Of a stretch of 64,000 nucleotides of DNA, positions 18,308 through 26,960 are shown one piece after another; position 1 is the first letter of the stretch, and each line of letters starts with the position of its first letter. The translations under genes were made by a program, and so were the position numbers. The notes beneath the pieces are model-generated. The model saw only the letters and a program-made list of their open reading frames with translations. It did no database searches and was not told the DNA's origin. This stretch comes from Syntrophomonas wolfei subsp. methylbutyratica (GTDB lineage Bacteria; Bacillota; Syntrophomonadia; Syntrophomonadales; Syntrophomonadaceae): assembly GCF_001570625.1 (NCBI RefSeq), contig NZ_BBQT01000005.1:107810-171809 (forward strand). Reading direction: 5' to 3'.

Positions 18308-18582
18308 TTGATTCAACTGCAAAAAGGTATTAATATTTATCGGCTTGCATAAATATACCGCTCGCAGTCTATGCATGGGCAACACCTGCGGCTTGTCTCG
18401 CGGCTCAAGGGGTACCGCGCTAATCTCCCGTCCATGGTCACTAGCGCTCTCGCGACGTCCTGTCGCTCGCCCCCTGTCGCCTGCTCGCCTTCGCCGGATG
18501 TTGCATCCATGCTTCGCCAACGCTCGCTTTGTATATTTATGCAACCCTTATGCAACAAAAGGGGTTTTTGCTGCGGAGTCAA
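18308..18582. mobile_element. 275-bp MITE-like element, copy 2, inverted to copy 1
   Basis: The ends are TTGATTCAACTGCAAAAA (18308-18325) and TTTTTGCTGCGGAGTCAA (18565-18582). The inside is the reverse complement of the element at 3199-3474 nearly base for base, including the GCAACACC/GGTGTTGC-type nested palindromes. Open frames inside it are artefacts of the repeat. It separates hydG from the TM1266-type regulator gene. Confidence 0.75.
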
Positions 18583-18707
18583 CCCTTAAACTAACAAACC
18601 GCTCACCCTGAAAAGAGGCAAGCGGTCAATACTTACTATGCTTCCCCCCTTAAATTCAGTTCCCACCTCATTATCAGGGTGCTAATATGCTATTCTTACA
18701 ATTATTC

Positions 18708-18959
18708 TTAGCTTCCTTTAGTTAAGGCGCTTTTTACGGTTACCCCGGATATATTTCCCAGTTTCCCGGTTAGGGCTCCCAATTCGTCAATGCTGCCGTC
18801 TACAATTAAAGCGATAACCGCCAGTTCTTTTTGGCGATAGGGAAGTCCCAGGCGACCAATAATCATGCTGGCATGCTTGCTTAAAACCTGGTTTACCTGG
18901 GGAACGGCATCATGATTCTCCACCACAATACCTATTACTCCAATACGATTATCAGACAA
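18708..18959 (-). CDS. Iron-only hydrogenase system regulator, TM1266 type
   Basis: A small ACT-like protein of 83 residues (NRIGVIGIVVENHDAVPQVN and on through SGVTVKSALTKG) matching the TM1266 family, which sits next to hydE/hydG in many anaerobes and is named as a putative hydrogenase regulator. The open frame begins at 18977, but TTG 18959 sits at the right distance behind GGAGG and gives the usual N-terminus. It has no DNA-binding domain of its own. Its ligand is unknown. Confidence 0.85.
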   Translation of the reverse strand: MSDNRIGVIGIVVENHDAVPQVNQVLSKHASMIIGRLGLPYRQKELAVIALIVDGSIDELGALTGKLGNISGVTVKSALTKGS

Positions 18960-19030
18960 AGGTTTTCCTCCCTCCAATGGTTGTTATGCCCGTTTGGCAA
19001 TAACTTAACAACTTAAGTCTCTGGCACCTT

Positions 19031-19071
19031 AAAAAAAAGTGCTTATCCTGATAAGGACTCAGGATAAGCAC
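19031..19071 (-). terminator. Rho-independent terminator after the second NuoE/NuoF pair
   Basis: GTGCTTATCCTGA (19039-19051) pairs perfectly with TCAGGATAAGCAC (19059-19071); on the minus strand the stem is followed by eight T (19031-19038). It ends the transcript that runs through the NuoF-like gene at 19193. Confidence 0.88.
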
Positions 19072-19192
19072 CGTATTAACTGGATTTCCTGACCCCTCTA
19101 AAGCAGCTTATGGCCTTTTTATCAGGGACTAAAACTTATTGTATTATTGTTATAATACCTTATTGGTAAAAGAAATACCAGTTTAAATATTT

Positions 19193-20416
19193 TTAGTTAA
19201 ATTTGGCCTGGTAGTCAGCATTAAAGTTCTTTATGGTAGTCAGTACCGGAGCAGGTGCTGCCTGGCCCAGCCCGCACAGGCAGGCCACTGACATCACTTT
19301 GCCCAAACGGCCTAGAAGTTCAACATCTTCCGCACTGCCTTCGCCGGCATTAAGCCGTTCCATCATTTCATGCATTCTCTTGGTACCTTCGCGGCAGGGT
19401 GAACACTTGCCACAGGATTCATGTTCGAAGAATTTGGCGATTCGGGCTACGACATCAACAATGTCGCGGCTTTCGTCCATTACGAAAACTGCACCGGAAC
19501 CAAGCACGGCACCAATTGAGTTCATGGAGTCAAAATCAATAGAGGTATCCAAGTTGGACTCGGGGATAAAACCACCCGATGTTCCACCTATCTGCACCGC
19601 TTTGAACTTTTTACCGCCGGCTATACCGCCGCCGAGTCCAAAAATGACCTCTCTGATAGTGGTGTTGGTAGGTACTTCGAAAAAGGTGCGGTTATTGACA
19701 TCACCGGTCAGGGTTAAAACTTTGGTGCCTGGATAATTAGGGGCGCCAATAGCTTTGTACCAATCTCCGCCTTTTTCAATAATAATGGGAATGTTGGCGA
19801 AGGTTTCAACATTGTTTACAATAGTCGGTTTTTGCCATAAACCAATAACCGGCGGGAAGGGAGGTTTGAAGCGGGGTTCACCCCGGTGTCCCTCAATGGA
19901 TTCAATCAGAGCACTCTCTTCGCCGCAAACATAAGCTCCTCCACCCATCCTGACTTCCACATCAAAATCACCCAGTACGCCCTTGGCTTTAGCCTGGGCA
20001 ATAGCCTGGTTTAAAGTGTCGACTACATAGGGATATTCACCCCGACAATAAATATAGCCTTTTTTGGATCCTATAGCATAACCGCATATAGCCATACCTT
20101 CGATTACGCTCTGGGGGTCGTTTTCCATAATGATACGGTCTTTATAGGTGCCGGGTTCTCCTTCATCTGCATTACATACCACATATTTTTCTTCCGATTG
20201 CACCTGATAAGAGAAATTCCATTTCATGCCGGCATTGAAACCAGCACCCCCGCGTCCTCGCAGATTGGATTTTTTTACTTCTTCAATGACTTCCGTCTGC
20301 TTCATACTGCGGGCCTTTTCCAATGATTTGTAACCCCCGGCAGCCATATAATCATCGATTTTCAGTGGATCAATCTTACCGTAGTTGCGCAAGACTATGC
20401 GCATTTCCTCAGCCAT
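19193..20416 (-). CDS. NuoF-like FMN/NADH subunit, probably of the formate dehydrogenase
   Basis: A 407-residue close paralogue of the hydB product at 13367-14590: same length, same GRGGAGFN FMN motif, NADEGEPGTYKDR, GAYVCGEESALIESIEG and ESCGKCSPCREGT cluster ligands, with scattered substitutions. It pairs with the NuoE-like gene at 20446 and lies downstream of moeA, the MoeA-like gene and fdhA on the same strand. Context suggests it connects NAD(H) to the formate dehydrogenase. It could equally serve the hydrogenase as a spare module; sequence alone does not decide. Confidence 0.88.
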   Translation of the reverse strand: MAEEMRIVLRNYGKIDPLKIDDYMAAGGYKSLEKARSMKQTEVIEEVKKSNLRGRGGAGFNAGMKWNFSYQVQSEEKYVVCNADEGEPGTYKDRIIMENDPQSVIEGMAICGYAIGSKKGYIYCRGEYPYVVDTLNQAIAQAKAKGVLGDFDVEVRMGGGAYVCGEESALIESIEGHRGEPRFKPPFPPVIGLWQKPTIVNNVETFANIPIIIEKGGDWYKAIGAPNYPGTKVLTLTGDVNNRTFFEVPTNTTIREVIFGLGGGIAGGKKFKAVQIGGTSGGFIPESNLDTSIDFDSMNSIGAVLGSGAVFVMDESRDIVDVVARIAKFFEHESCGKCSPCREGTKRMHEMMERLNAGEGSAEDVELLGRLGKVMSVACLCGLGQAAPAPVLTTIKNFNADYQAKFN

Positions 20417-20445
20417 TGTATTCCCTCCTTTCTTTTTCTTTTGCC

Positions 20446-20892
20446 TTACCTGTATTCAGCCAGCACCCCGGCAACTTTTTCCGGAGTCATATCTCCATAG
20501 GGTTTACTGTTGACGGTAATAACCGGGGTAGCCTGACACTGACCAACGCATTCGCATAATTCCAGGGTAAACTTTCCGTCAGGAGTTGTATCACCCATCT
20601 TAATTCCCAGTTCCTTTTCCAGAGCAGCTATAACTTCAGCGGCACCGGCTACATGGCAGGGAGCACTTTCACAAATACGGATAACATTTTTGCCTCTCTT
20701 TCCCACTTTAAAGTAGGAATAGAATGTGGCTACCCCCCAGGCTTTAGCGGTTGGAATACCAAAAACCTCAGCGGCAACCCGAACAGCATCTTCCGGAATA
20801 TAACTGTATTCCCGTTGCAGGGCATGATAGGCTTCTATGATTCCGCCGGGAAGATCCTGGTATTTGCTGATTATATCCTCATAGTTTGCCAT
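20446..20892 (-). CDS. NuoE-like [2Fe-2S] subunit, probably of the formate dehydrogenase
   Basis: A 148-residue thioredoxin-fold [2Fe-2S] protein with ligands in CESAPCHVAGA and CECVGQCQATP. It is the paralogue of hydC at 14651-15094. It sits 29 bp before the NuoF-like gene, and a ribosome site (GGAGGTGA) precedes its ATG. With NuoF it forms an NADH module next to the formate dehydrogenase and Mo-cofactor genes. Confidence 0.88.
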   Translation of the reverse strand: MANYEDIISKYQDLPGGIIEAYHALQREYSYIPEDAVRVAAEVFGIPTAKAWGVATFYSYFKVGKRGKNVIRICESAPCHVAGAAEVIAALEKELGIKMGDTTPDGKFTLELCECVGQCQATPVITVNSKPYGDMTPEKVAGVLAEYR

Positions 20893-20965
20893 TTGTTAAT
20901 ATTCACCTCCCTGTTATTTAGCATTGTTATTTGAAACATTTGCGATTATAAATAGTTGCCTCTGG

Positions 20966-22174
20966 TTAAACTGCACTCCTATCCAGAAGCAGTATCGATA
21001 CTTCCGAACCTGCTTCCATCGGCGGATGCCCGGGTGGTAAATCAATAAGGGCATTGCAATCTACCAAAGAACGAATCATACTGGGCTTTTGCCCGGGTAA
21101 TATAGATACGGTCCATCCATCCTCTCGGGGTGAAGCCAGGGCCCGGATAAACCTGCGTGATCCAGTTTTCTTGGCATAAGAGCTGGAACATATGGCATTT
21201 ACCCGGGGCAACAGAGGTTCAATTCCCTGTAAAGCTCTTAAGACCGGGGCGGCAAAAAGATGATAGCCTACAGCACAGGCCGCCGGATTACCGGAAAGCG
21301 AAATAATGAGCCGGGAACCCAGTATAGCACCTCCATTATGACTTCCTGGTTGTATGGGAATCTCCCGAAACAGGGGACGAGCTCCAATTTCATCTATTAA
21401 TACATGAATCTCATTAATACCATCGGTATAAGTCCCGCCGGTGGTTATTACCAGCTCAGACTGCTCCAGCATTTGCAAAAGCTGGATTTTGATTTGAGTC
21501 ATGTCCTTTTGGCCGGCCAGCTCAACTGAGCTTATCAGGCCTCCGTCCAATTTGACCAGGGATGCCAACATAGGCCCGTTGGCATCGCGAATTTCTCCCC
21601 TGGCAGCCTGGCTTGAACAGGGTACTACATTTGAACCCAGGCTTAATATCGCTACTCGGGGACGGCGATAAACCTGAACCTGCCCATGGCCAAAAGTAGC
21701 CAGTAAGGCTACCAATCCCGGTGTAATCCGGGCAGCTTGACCCAATATCAAATCTCCTTTATGAAAATCCTCCCCGGGTTGTTTAAAATTGTTCCCGGGC
21801 TTGACAAATTCGAGAGATTTCAGGTAATTGTCCTTGATTTGTACTTTTTCATGTGGTATAACGGCAACTGCTCCATCTGGAACCAATCCACCTGTCAATA
21901 CACCGACTGCTTGCCCGGGAACAAGAGGAGAATTTGGTACCTCACCCATCGTAAGCTGACCAACAACCAGGAGTTGGTCATAATTGCCAGATAAATCAGG
22001 ATTTACAGCATAACCATCCACAGCTGATCGCAGTTCATCAGGCATATTGCAATCAGCCAGGATCCCAGTACTGCTAATCCTTCCTACTGCCTCCAGCAAA
22101 GAAACTGGTTCAGCAACCAGCGGTTCAATATTCTTAATTAGTTCTTGCTGAGCCTCTTCCAGACTATTAAGCAT
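20966..22174 (-). CDS. moeA: Molybdopterin molybdenumtransferase
   Basis: Inserts Mo (or W) into adenylylated molybdopterin. The 402 residues show the MoeA N-terminal block (VGRISSTGILADCNMPDELRS; AVDGYAV), the MPT-binding middle domain with GDLILGQAARITPGLVALLA, the TTGGTYTDG motif (GGxS/TxG) and GNPAACAVGYHLF near the C-terminus. The usual SAVDGYA and GNPxA motifs are intact. It is placed between the NuoE-like gene and a second MoeA-type gene, all on the minus strand after fdhA, as expected for maturation of that enzyme. Confidence 0.9.
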   Translation of the reverse strand: MLNSLEEAQQELIKNIEPLVAEPVSLLEAVGRISSTGILADCNMPDELRSAVDGYAVNPDLSGNYDQLLVVGQLTMGEVPNSPLVPGQAVGVLTGGLVPDGAVAVIPHEKVQIKDNYLKSLEFVKPGNNFKQPGEDFHKGDLILGQAARITPGLVALLATFGHGQVQVYRRPRVAILSLGSNVVPCSSQAARGEIRDANGPMLASLVKLDGGLISSVELAGQKDMTQIKIQLLQMLEQSELVITTGGTYTDGINEIHVLIDEIGARPLFREIPIQPGSHNGGAILGSRLIISLSGNPAACAVGYHLFAAPVLRALQGIEPLLPRVNAICSSSYAKKTGSRRFIRALASPREDGWTVSILPGQKPSMIRSLVDCNALIDLPPGHPPMEAGSEVSILLLDRSAV

Positions 22175-22195
22175 AATAGCTTTATACCTCCGGTA

Positions 22196-23227
22196 TTAAA
22201 GATAAGTTGCTTTTCCAAAAGGACAGGCCGGGAAGTGACATACCTTGCATTCTTCACAAAAACCGCCATGTCCCAGGGCTACTATTTCAGAACGGTTTAT
22301 CCGTTCCTCGGCAAAAATCCGGGGCAGGAGTAAATCAAGGGTAGTAAACTTGCTATATAATGCTCCTCCCGGCACCCCACAAATAGGAACATGTCCCTGG
22401 TAAGCCAGCATAAACTGGGAACCAGGCAGAACCGGAGCACCATAGAATACTACTTCGGCTCCAGAGGCCTTAATCCCTAGCGGGGTAACATCATCCGGGT
22501 CAACAGACATTCCGCCGGTTATGATAATAAAATCCGCGCCTTCTCCAATGAAACGCTTAATCTCCGCAGCAATAATTTCTGGACTATCAGGAACAATTGT
22601 CTGGCTCATAAAGCGCCCCCCGAAAGGGGTAATTTTTTTGCGTATAACCCGGCCAAAACCATCCTTTATTCTACCGTAGCAAACTTCGTTGCCGGTAGTA
22701 ATTACGGCTGTCCAGAGGTTCTTAAAGGGCTTGACTGAAATCAGGGGACGGGGGTTAGAACAGAGTTTTTCTGCCTCTTCAACCAGGCTGTGCTCAACCG
22801 CGAGGGGAACCACCCGGGTCCCGGCCAGCTTTTGTTCCTTAACTACGGTGCGATTATTGTGCAAAGTGGCGAAAATAACAGAATCGAGATTGTTTATCCA
22901 ATGCAACTGGTCTACCTGTATCTTCAAAAGGCCATCGTAAGCGGCCATAAGATTAACCCGGCCATGGCTGGGCTCACTTAGATTAATACCTGGCCCGGAC
23001 GCACTTTGGGCCAGCCGGAGAGCGGCCTCGTCTTCATGAATCAGCTCATCACCAGCTTCCCAGATATAAATGTGCTCCTTGCCCAGATTTTGCAGCAGAG
23101 GAACATCAGCAGCGGAAATGATTTGCCCCCTTCTGAAAGCGCGGCATTTCTCTCGCCCCGGAATAATCTTGATTATATCATGGCCTAAAACCTGGCCTAT
23201 TGCTTCATTTACAGGTACCTTGCGCAT
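22196..23227 (-). CDS. MoeA-like molybdopterin-binding protein with cysteine-rich tail
   Basis: A 343-residue protein with a MoCF/MogA-type molybdopterin-binding domain in its second half (TAVITTGNEVCYGRIKDG; IITGGMSVDPDDVTPLG; YQGHVPICGVPGGALYSKFT). The N-terminal half is MoeA-like but reduced. The C-terminus CEECKVCHFPACPFGKA has five closely spaced cysteines that could bind a metal or an Fe-S cluster, a feature not found in MoeA itself. Similar proteins occur next to formate dehydrogenase and xanthine dehydrogenase genes in clostridia. Its operon position between moeA and fdhA suggests a role in cofactor or substrate-metal handling; the exact step is unknown. Confidence 0.75.
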   Translation of the reverse strand: MRKVPVNEAIGQVLGHDIIKIIPGREKCRAFRRGQIISAADVPLLQNLGKEHIYIWEAGDELIHEDEAALRLAQSASGPGINLSEPSHGRVNLMAAYDGLLKIQVDQLHWINNLDSVIFATLHNNRTVVKEQKLAGTRVVPLAVEHSLVEEAEKLCSNPRPLISVKPFKNLWTAVITTGNEVCYGRIKDGFGRVIRKKITPFGGRFMSQTIVPDSPEIIAAEIKRFIGEGADFIIITGGMSVDPDDVTPLGIKASGAEVVFYGAPVLPGSQFMLAYQGHVPICGVPGGALYSKFTTLDLLLPRIFAEERINRSEIVALGHGGFCEECKVCHFPACPFGKATYL

Positions 23228-23238
23228 TAACTATCCTC

Positions 23239-25920
23239 CTAGATTTTTTCCAGCTTAACCGCACAGACCTTGTATTCACCAGTTCCGGTTATCGGATCAA
23301 GATGATGACTGGTCAAGGCATTGGTGGGAGTCTCGCTGTAATGGAATGACATCCAGATTATGCCGGGCATTACCCGGTCGGTCACTCTGACAGCGGTAAC
23401 CACTTCGCCACGCCGGGAAGTAACTTTCAATTTATCGCCGGTTTTAATTCCCATCTTCTCAGCATCAGCCGGATTAAGTTCCGCCATTTCTTTATCCCAA
23501 ACACTCATTATTCCCATGGAATAAGGAGTTGTTACATTGTAGTGCTGGAGAATCCTACCGGTGGAAAGCAGGAAGGGATAATCCTCATCCGGCATTTCTC
23601 CCGGAGGTATATGGTCGGAAGGCTGGAACAGGCCCAGACCACGGGTGAACTTGCCCACATGCATGAACTGAGTTCCCGGATGGTCAGTGGTAGGACAAGG
23701 CCATTGCAGGCTGCCCAATTCCTCCAGCCGGTCATAATTGATTCCCGCCATGGAAGGAGCCAGGGAAGCCATTTCATCCCAAATTTCGCGGGGGCTTGCA
23801 TAATTCATGGGATAGCCCATGCGGCTGACCATTTCGCAGATAGTCTGCCAGTTGGCTCTTCCCGGAATGGGTTCGATGGCTTTTCTAACTCTTTGCACCC
23901 GGCGCTCGGTATTGCTAAAGGTGCCGTCACATTCGGCAAAACTGGCAGCAGGTAATATTACATCAGCATATTCGGCGGTTTCCGTAAGAAACAGTTCCTG
24001 AACCACCAGGAACTCCAGGGCTTCCAGCCCACCGCGGATGTGGTGGCTGTTGGGATCGGTCAGTACCGGATTCTCACCCAGTATATACATGGCTTTTACC
24101 TTGCCTTCGTGAGCGGCCTCAAACATTTCCGGAATTTTTAAACCAATCTTATCCGGCATAGGCCGACCCCAGGCCTTTTCAAATTTTTCCTTGACTGCGG
24201 GCAGGGTGACATTCTGGTAGCCCTGGTATACATTGGGCAGAGCTCCCATGTCACAAGCACCTTGCACATTGTTCTGACCGCGAATGGGGCATACACCCAC
24301 TCCTGCCCGGCCCATATGACCGGTTAGCATAGCCAGGTTGGCCAAACTCATAACATTTCGGGTTCCACAAATGTGTTCGGTTATTCCCAGGGTATAGAAA
24401 ATCATGGCCCGGTCCGTAGTAGCATAGAGGCGGGCGACTTCATAAAGTACATCAACCGGAATGCCCGTTAATTCCGCTACATATTCGGGCGGGTAGTTTT
24501 CTACCGTGGCCTTGAGGGCTTCATAGTTTTCGGTCCGCTCTTCAATGAATTTCTTGTCCTCAAGACCTTCTTTAATAATAATATGCATCAAGCCATTGAT
24601 AAGAGGAATGTCGGTGCCTGGTTTCTGGCGAAGCCAGTAATCTGCTTCATCCACCAGGTCGATGTGGCGGGGATCGCAAACCACCAGTTTGCAGCCCCGG
24701 CGGGCGGCTTGCCGCATCTTGTAGCCGGTTACGGGATGAGCTTCAGTGGTATTGGTACCAATAAGGAATAGGAGTTCCGCGTCAGTGGTAATTTCACTGA
24801 TGGCGTTAGTCATTGCGCCGCTTCCAAATGTGGTGGCCAGACCGGCCACGGTGGGCGCATGTCAGGTACGGGCGCAGTGGTCAACATTGTTGTTGCCCAT
24901 AACTGCGCGGGTAAATTTCTGCACCAGGTAATTTTCTTCATTGGTACAACGAGCCGAACTCAGGGCGGCGAAAGATTCGGAGCCGTACTGGGCCTTTATC
25001 TCGCCAAAGCGCTGGGCAATCAAGTCAAAGGCTTCATCCCAGCTGGCCTCTTCGAATTTGCCGTTTTTCTTTATTAAGGGGGTGGTAAGCCGCTTTTCAT
25101 TGTAGATAAAATCCCATCCAAAACGACCTTTAACACAGAGGGAACGCTGGTTGACCGTGCTGTCGGGATTGGAGAGAACACCTATTACCTTGCCATTTTT
25201 TACGGCCAGGTCAAAGTTGCAGCCGGTTCCGCAGAAGGGGCAGGTAGTCCGTACTCTGTCAATTTCCCAGCGACGTCCCTGACCAACCATGGTTTTTTCC
25301 TGCAGGGCTCCGGTGGGACATACTGCCACACACTGGCCGCAGAAGACGCAATCAGAATCAATGTAGTCAACATCGCCGGCGGTAGTAGCCTTGCGATGGA
25401 AACCCCGGTTAAGGTAACTCAGGTTGTCCTGGCCGGTCATCTCCTCACACGCCCGGACACAGGCACCACAGAGTATACATTTGTTCATATCGCGCAAGAT
25501 AAAGGGGTTGGTATCATCGATAGCGTATTCATGTTTCTCACCAACAAAGGGGCTTTCCTTAACGCCATACTGGTAGCAATAATCGGCCAATTTACAGTTA
25601 CCCAGTTTATCGCAAGTCATGCAGTCCAATGGGTGATTGGCTACCAGCAATTCAAGGATGGTCTTCCTGGCTTCGACCACGGCGGGGGAATTGGTTTTAA
25701 CTACCATTCCAGGGAAAATAGGCGTCACACAGGAGGCCGGTAAAAGACGATTGCCTTCTACTTCGACCACGCACAGGCGACAAGCACCCAGGGCGCTGAG
25801 GTCAGGATCATAACATAGCCTTGGAATATTAATCCCAACACTGTCAGCGGCCTTCATTATCGTTGTACCCGCCGGGACTTCAACCTCCTTTCCATCAATA
25901 GTGATTTTGATCAGTTCCAC
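23239..25920 (-). CDS. fdhA: NAD-linked formate dehydrogenase catalytic subunit, selenocysteine-containing
   Basis: Interconverts formate and CO2 at a Mo/W-bis-MGD site. The gene appears split by TGA at 24864-24862, but reading continues in frame through HCART-U-HAPTVAGL, exactly the active-site context of Sec formate dehydrogenases, and a bSECIS hairpin follows at once. The full product is about 893 residues with Sec near residue 353. The N-terminal part resembles HydA/NuoG: [2Fe-2S] (CRLCVVEVEG), His-Cys3 cluster (HPLDCMTCDKLGNC), two [4Fe-4S] motifs (CILCGACVRAC; CVFCGQCVAVCP) and the [4Fe-4S] of the FdhF-type domain (CPFCGTGC). GTG 25920 is preferred because AAAGGAG lies eight bases upstream; ATG 25926 is too close to it. 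Confidence 0.93.
24833..24864 (-). promoter_or_regulatory. Bacterial SECIS element directing selenocysteine at UGA
   Basis: On the minus strand the UGA (24864-24862) is followed 12 nt later by GTGGCC-GGTCT-GGCCAC (24849-24833), a 6-bp stem with a GGUCU loop like that of the E. coli fdhF SECIS recognised by SelB. This supports recoding and argues against a disrupted gene. Confidence 0.85.
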
Positions 25921-26077
25921 TCCCATCACTCCTTTCAAATTCTAACAACTCCCAAGAAATCAAACCTACAGACAAAAACAAACCTCCCGTATTTCGAAGA
26001 AAGTCCAATTATCACCTGCCAGGCTTATCCGATATCCAGGGCAAAATTGGATAAACCTAATCTAATAGTGAATTTGA

Positions 26078-26135
26078 TCTCCTTTCCAAATAAGGGAGGC
26101 ACAAGCGTTTCCACTTATACCGCGGCCGTTGAACC
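26078..26135 (-). promoter_or_regulatory. Third (gene-proximal) copy of the Moco/W-cofactor riboswitch-like aptamer
   Basis: This shares with the two upstream copies the minus-strand core TATAAGTGGAAACGCTT, then GCCTCCC and TTTGGAAAGGAG. It lies about 160 bp before the fdhA start and has no terminator directly after it, so any control would act on translation or a different terminator. Between this copy and the next, TCAGGGAG and CTCCCTGA (about 26219-26266) can form another hairpin. Confidence 0.5.
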
Positions 26136-26320
26136 ATGGATTAAATACTCAATCCCGGTAAAAAGGAAAGTATAAAATGCTTTAATCTGCCATAAGTTTT
26201 ATACTTCTTTAATGGGCTCAGGGAGTCTGGCTTTCTCCACCATAAAAGTCCGATTCTCCCTGAAAAATGAGTTTCAATCATTAGGCTCAAAGGCTTGGAG
26301 CCGGTTCTATTCAATTAAAC

Positions 26321-26455
26321 AAAAAACAGGTGTTGTGTGTTGTAAAAAAGCACAGTAACACCTGTTCAATTAATTGAACAGTTTTTTCACTACTCCTTTC
26401 CACAATACGGGGAGGCATAAGCGTTTCCACTTATGCCTATAGGCCCTGTAACCTG
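26321..26455 (-). promoter_or_regulatory. Second riboswitch-like unit in the fdhA leader: aptamer, antiterminator, terminator
   Basis: Read on the minus strand: the aptamer core 26455-26392 contains AGGCATAAG-TGGAAACG-CTTATGCCT, then CCTCCCC and GGAAAGGAG. A perfect palindrome at 26381-26362 (CTGTTCAATT and its inverse) follows. Its second half also starts the terminator stem AACAGGTGTT (26366-26357) pairing with AACACCTGTT (26334-26325), followed by a T run (26326-26321). The two stems exclude each other, the hallmark of an attenuating riboswitch. The downstream gene is a Mo/W-cofactor enzyme, which suggests the Moco/Tuco class; the class is inferred. Confidence 0.6.
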
Positions 26456-26502
26456 GACTTGTCTGTAGGTTAAGAGGGCTCGGATACATATTAAGATATA
26501 AT

Positions 26503-26631
26503 AAAAAAACAGGTGTTATGGAATAGCACATAAACACCTGTTCCTTTGACGAACAGCTAAATAAGTACTCCTTTCCACAATACGGGGAGACATAAGCGTT
26601 TCCACTTATACCTATAGGCCCTATAATCATA
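26503..26631 (-). promoter_or_regulatory. First riboswitch-like unit in the fdhA leader: aptamer, antiterminator, terminator
   Basis: Same design as the second unit. The aptamer core is 26631-26567 (GGGCCTATAGG, TATAAGTGGAAACGCTTATG, then GGAAAGGAG). A CTGTTC/GAACAG hairpin (26556-26538) overlaps terminator stem AACAGGTGTT (26542-26533) / AACACCTGTT (26517-26508), followed by seven T on the minus strand (26509-26503). It is the promoter-proximal unit of the tandem set. Confidence 0.6.
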
Positions 26632-26814
26632 ACCGCAGTCTTAGATTAATATGGCTCGGAGCTCTTTTCTTTTGAGCTCAGCATACTATAAATAATGGAG
26701 CTAATCAATAGAGCAAAGTCATACTATGTAATATTTACATACTATTTATAAATTTTATATATAATTATTTACTAAACCAGCTTAAAACAAAGTTCGTTGT
26801 TATAGGTCTGATGA

Positions 26815-26937
26815 TATAACGAGGTGAAATATGTCCCCCGCTAAGCGGCCGCCTATTAACAAAACAGGCGGCGGGTTCTAATCCCCCGCCTCGTTGCAGG
26901 TTTGTTTAAACTGCCGCAGTTTCGGCTGATGCTTAAA
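26815..26937. repeat. Structured tRNA-like intergenic repeat, copy A
   Basis: Begins TATAACGAGGTGAAAT and ends near TGCTTAAAG. It can fold with a closing stem ACGAGG/CCTCGT, a small CCGC-TA-AGCGG hairpin, a long GCCGCCT/AGGCGGC arm with an ATTAACAAAAC loop, and a GGGTTCTAATCCC arm resembling a tRNA T arm. Copies B and C lie at 50837-50962 and 52689-52790 in the same orientation. Here it directly follows the fdhD stop codon on the minus strand, so it may act as a transcript end. Confidence 0.7.
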
Positions 26938-26960
26938 GTAGCCCATAAGAGTCATCTTAC

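Noticed and set aside
23239..25938. Split formate dehydrogenase read as two genes or a pseudogene
   Set aside because: The stop is a TGA at the known selenocysteine position and is followed by a SECIS-type hairpin; both sides are intact.
26815..26937. Repeat family as integron attC sites or as a true tRNA gene
   Set aside because: The ends TATAAC and GTTGCAG are not complementary as attC R sites must be, and no standard anticodon arm or seven-nt anticodon loop is formed, so neither identity is supported.
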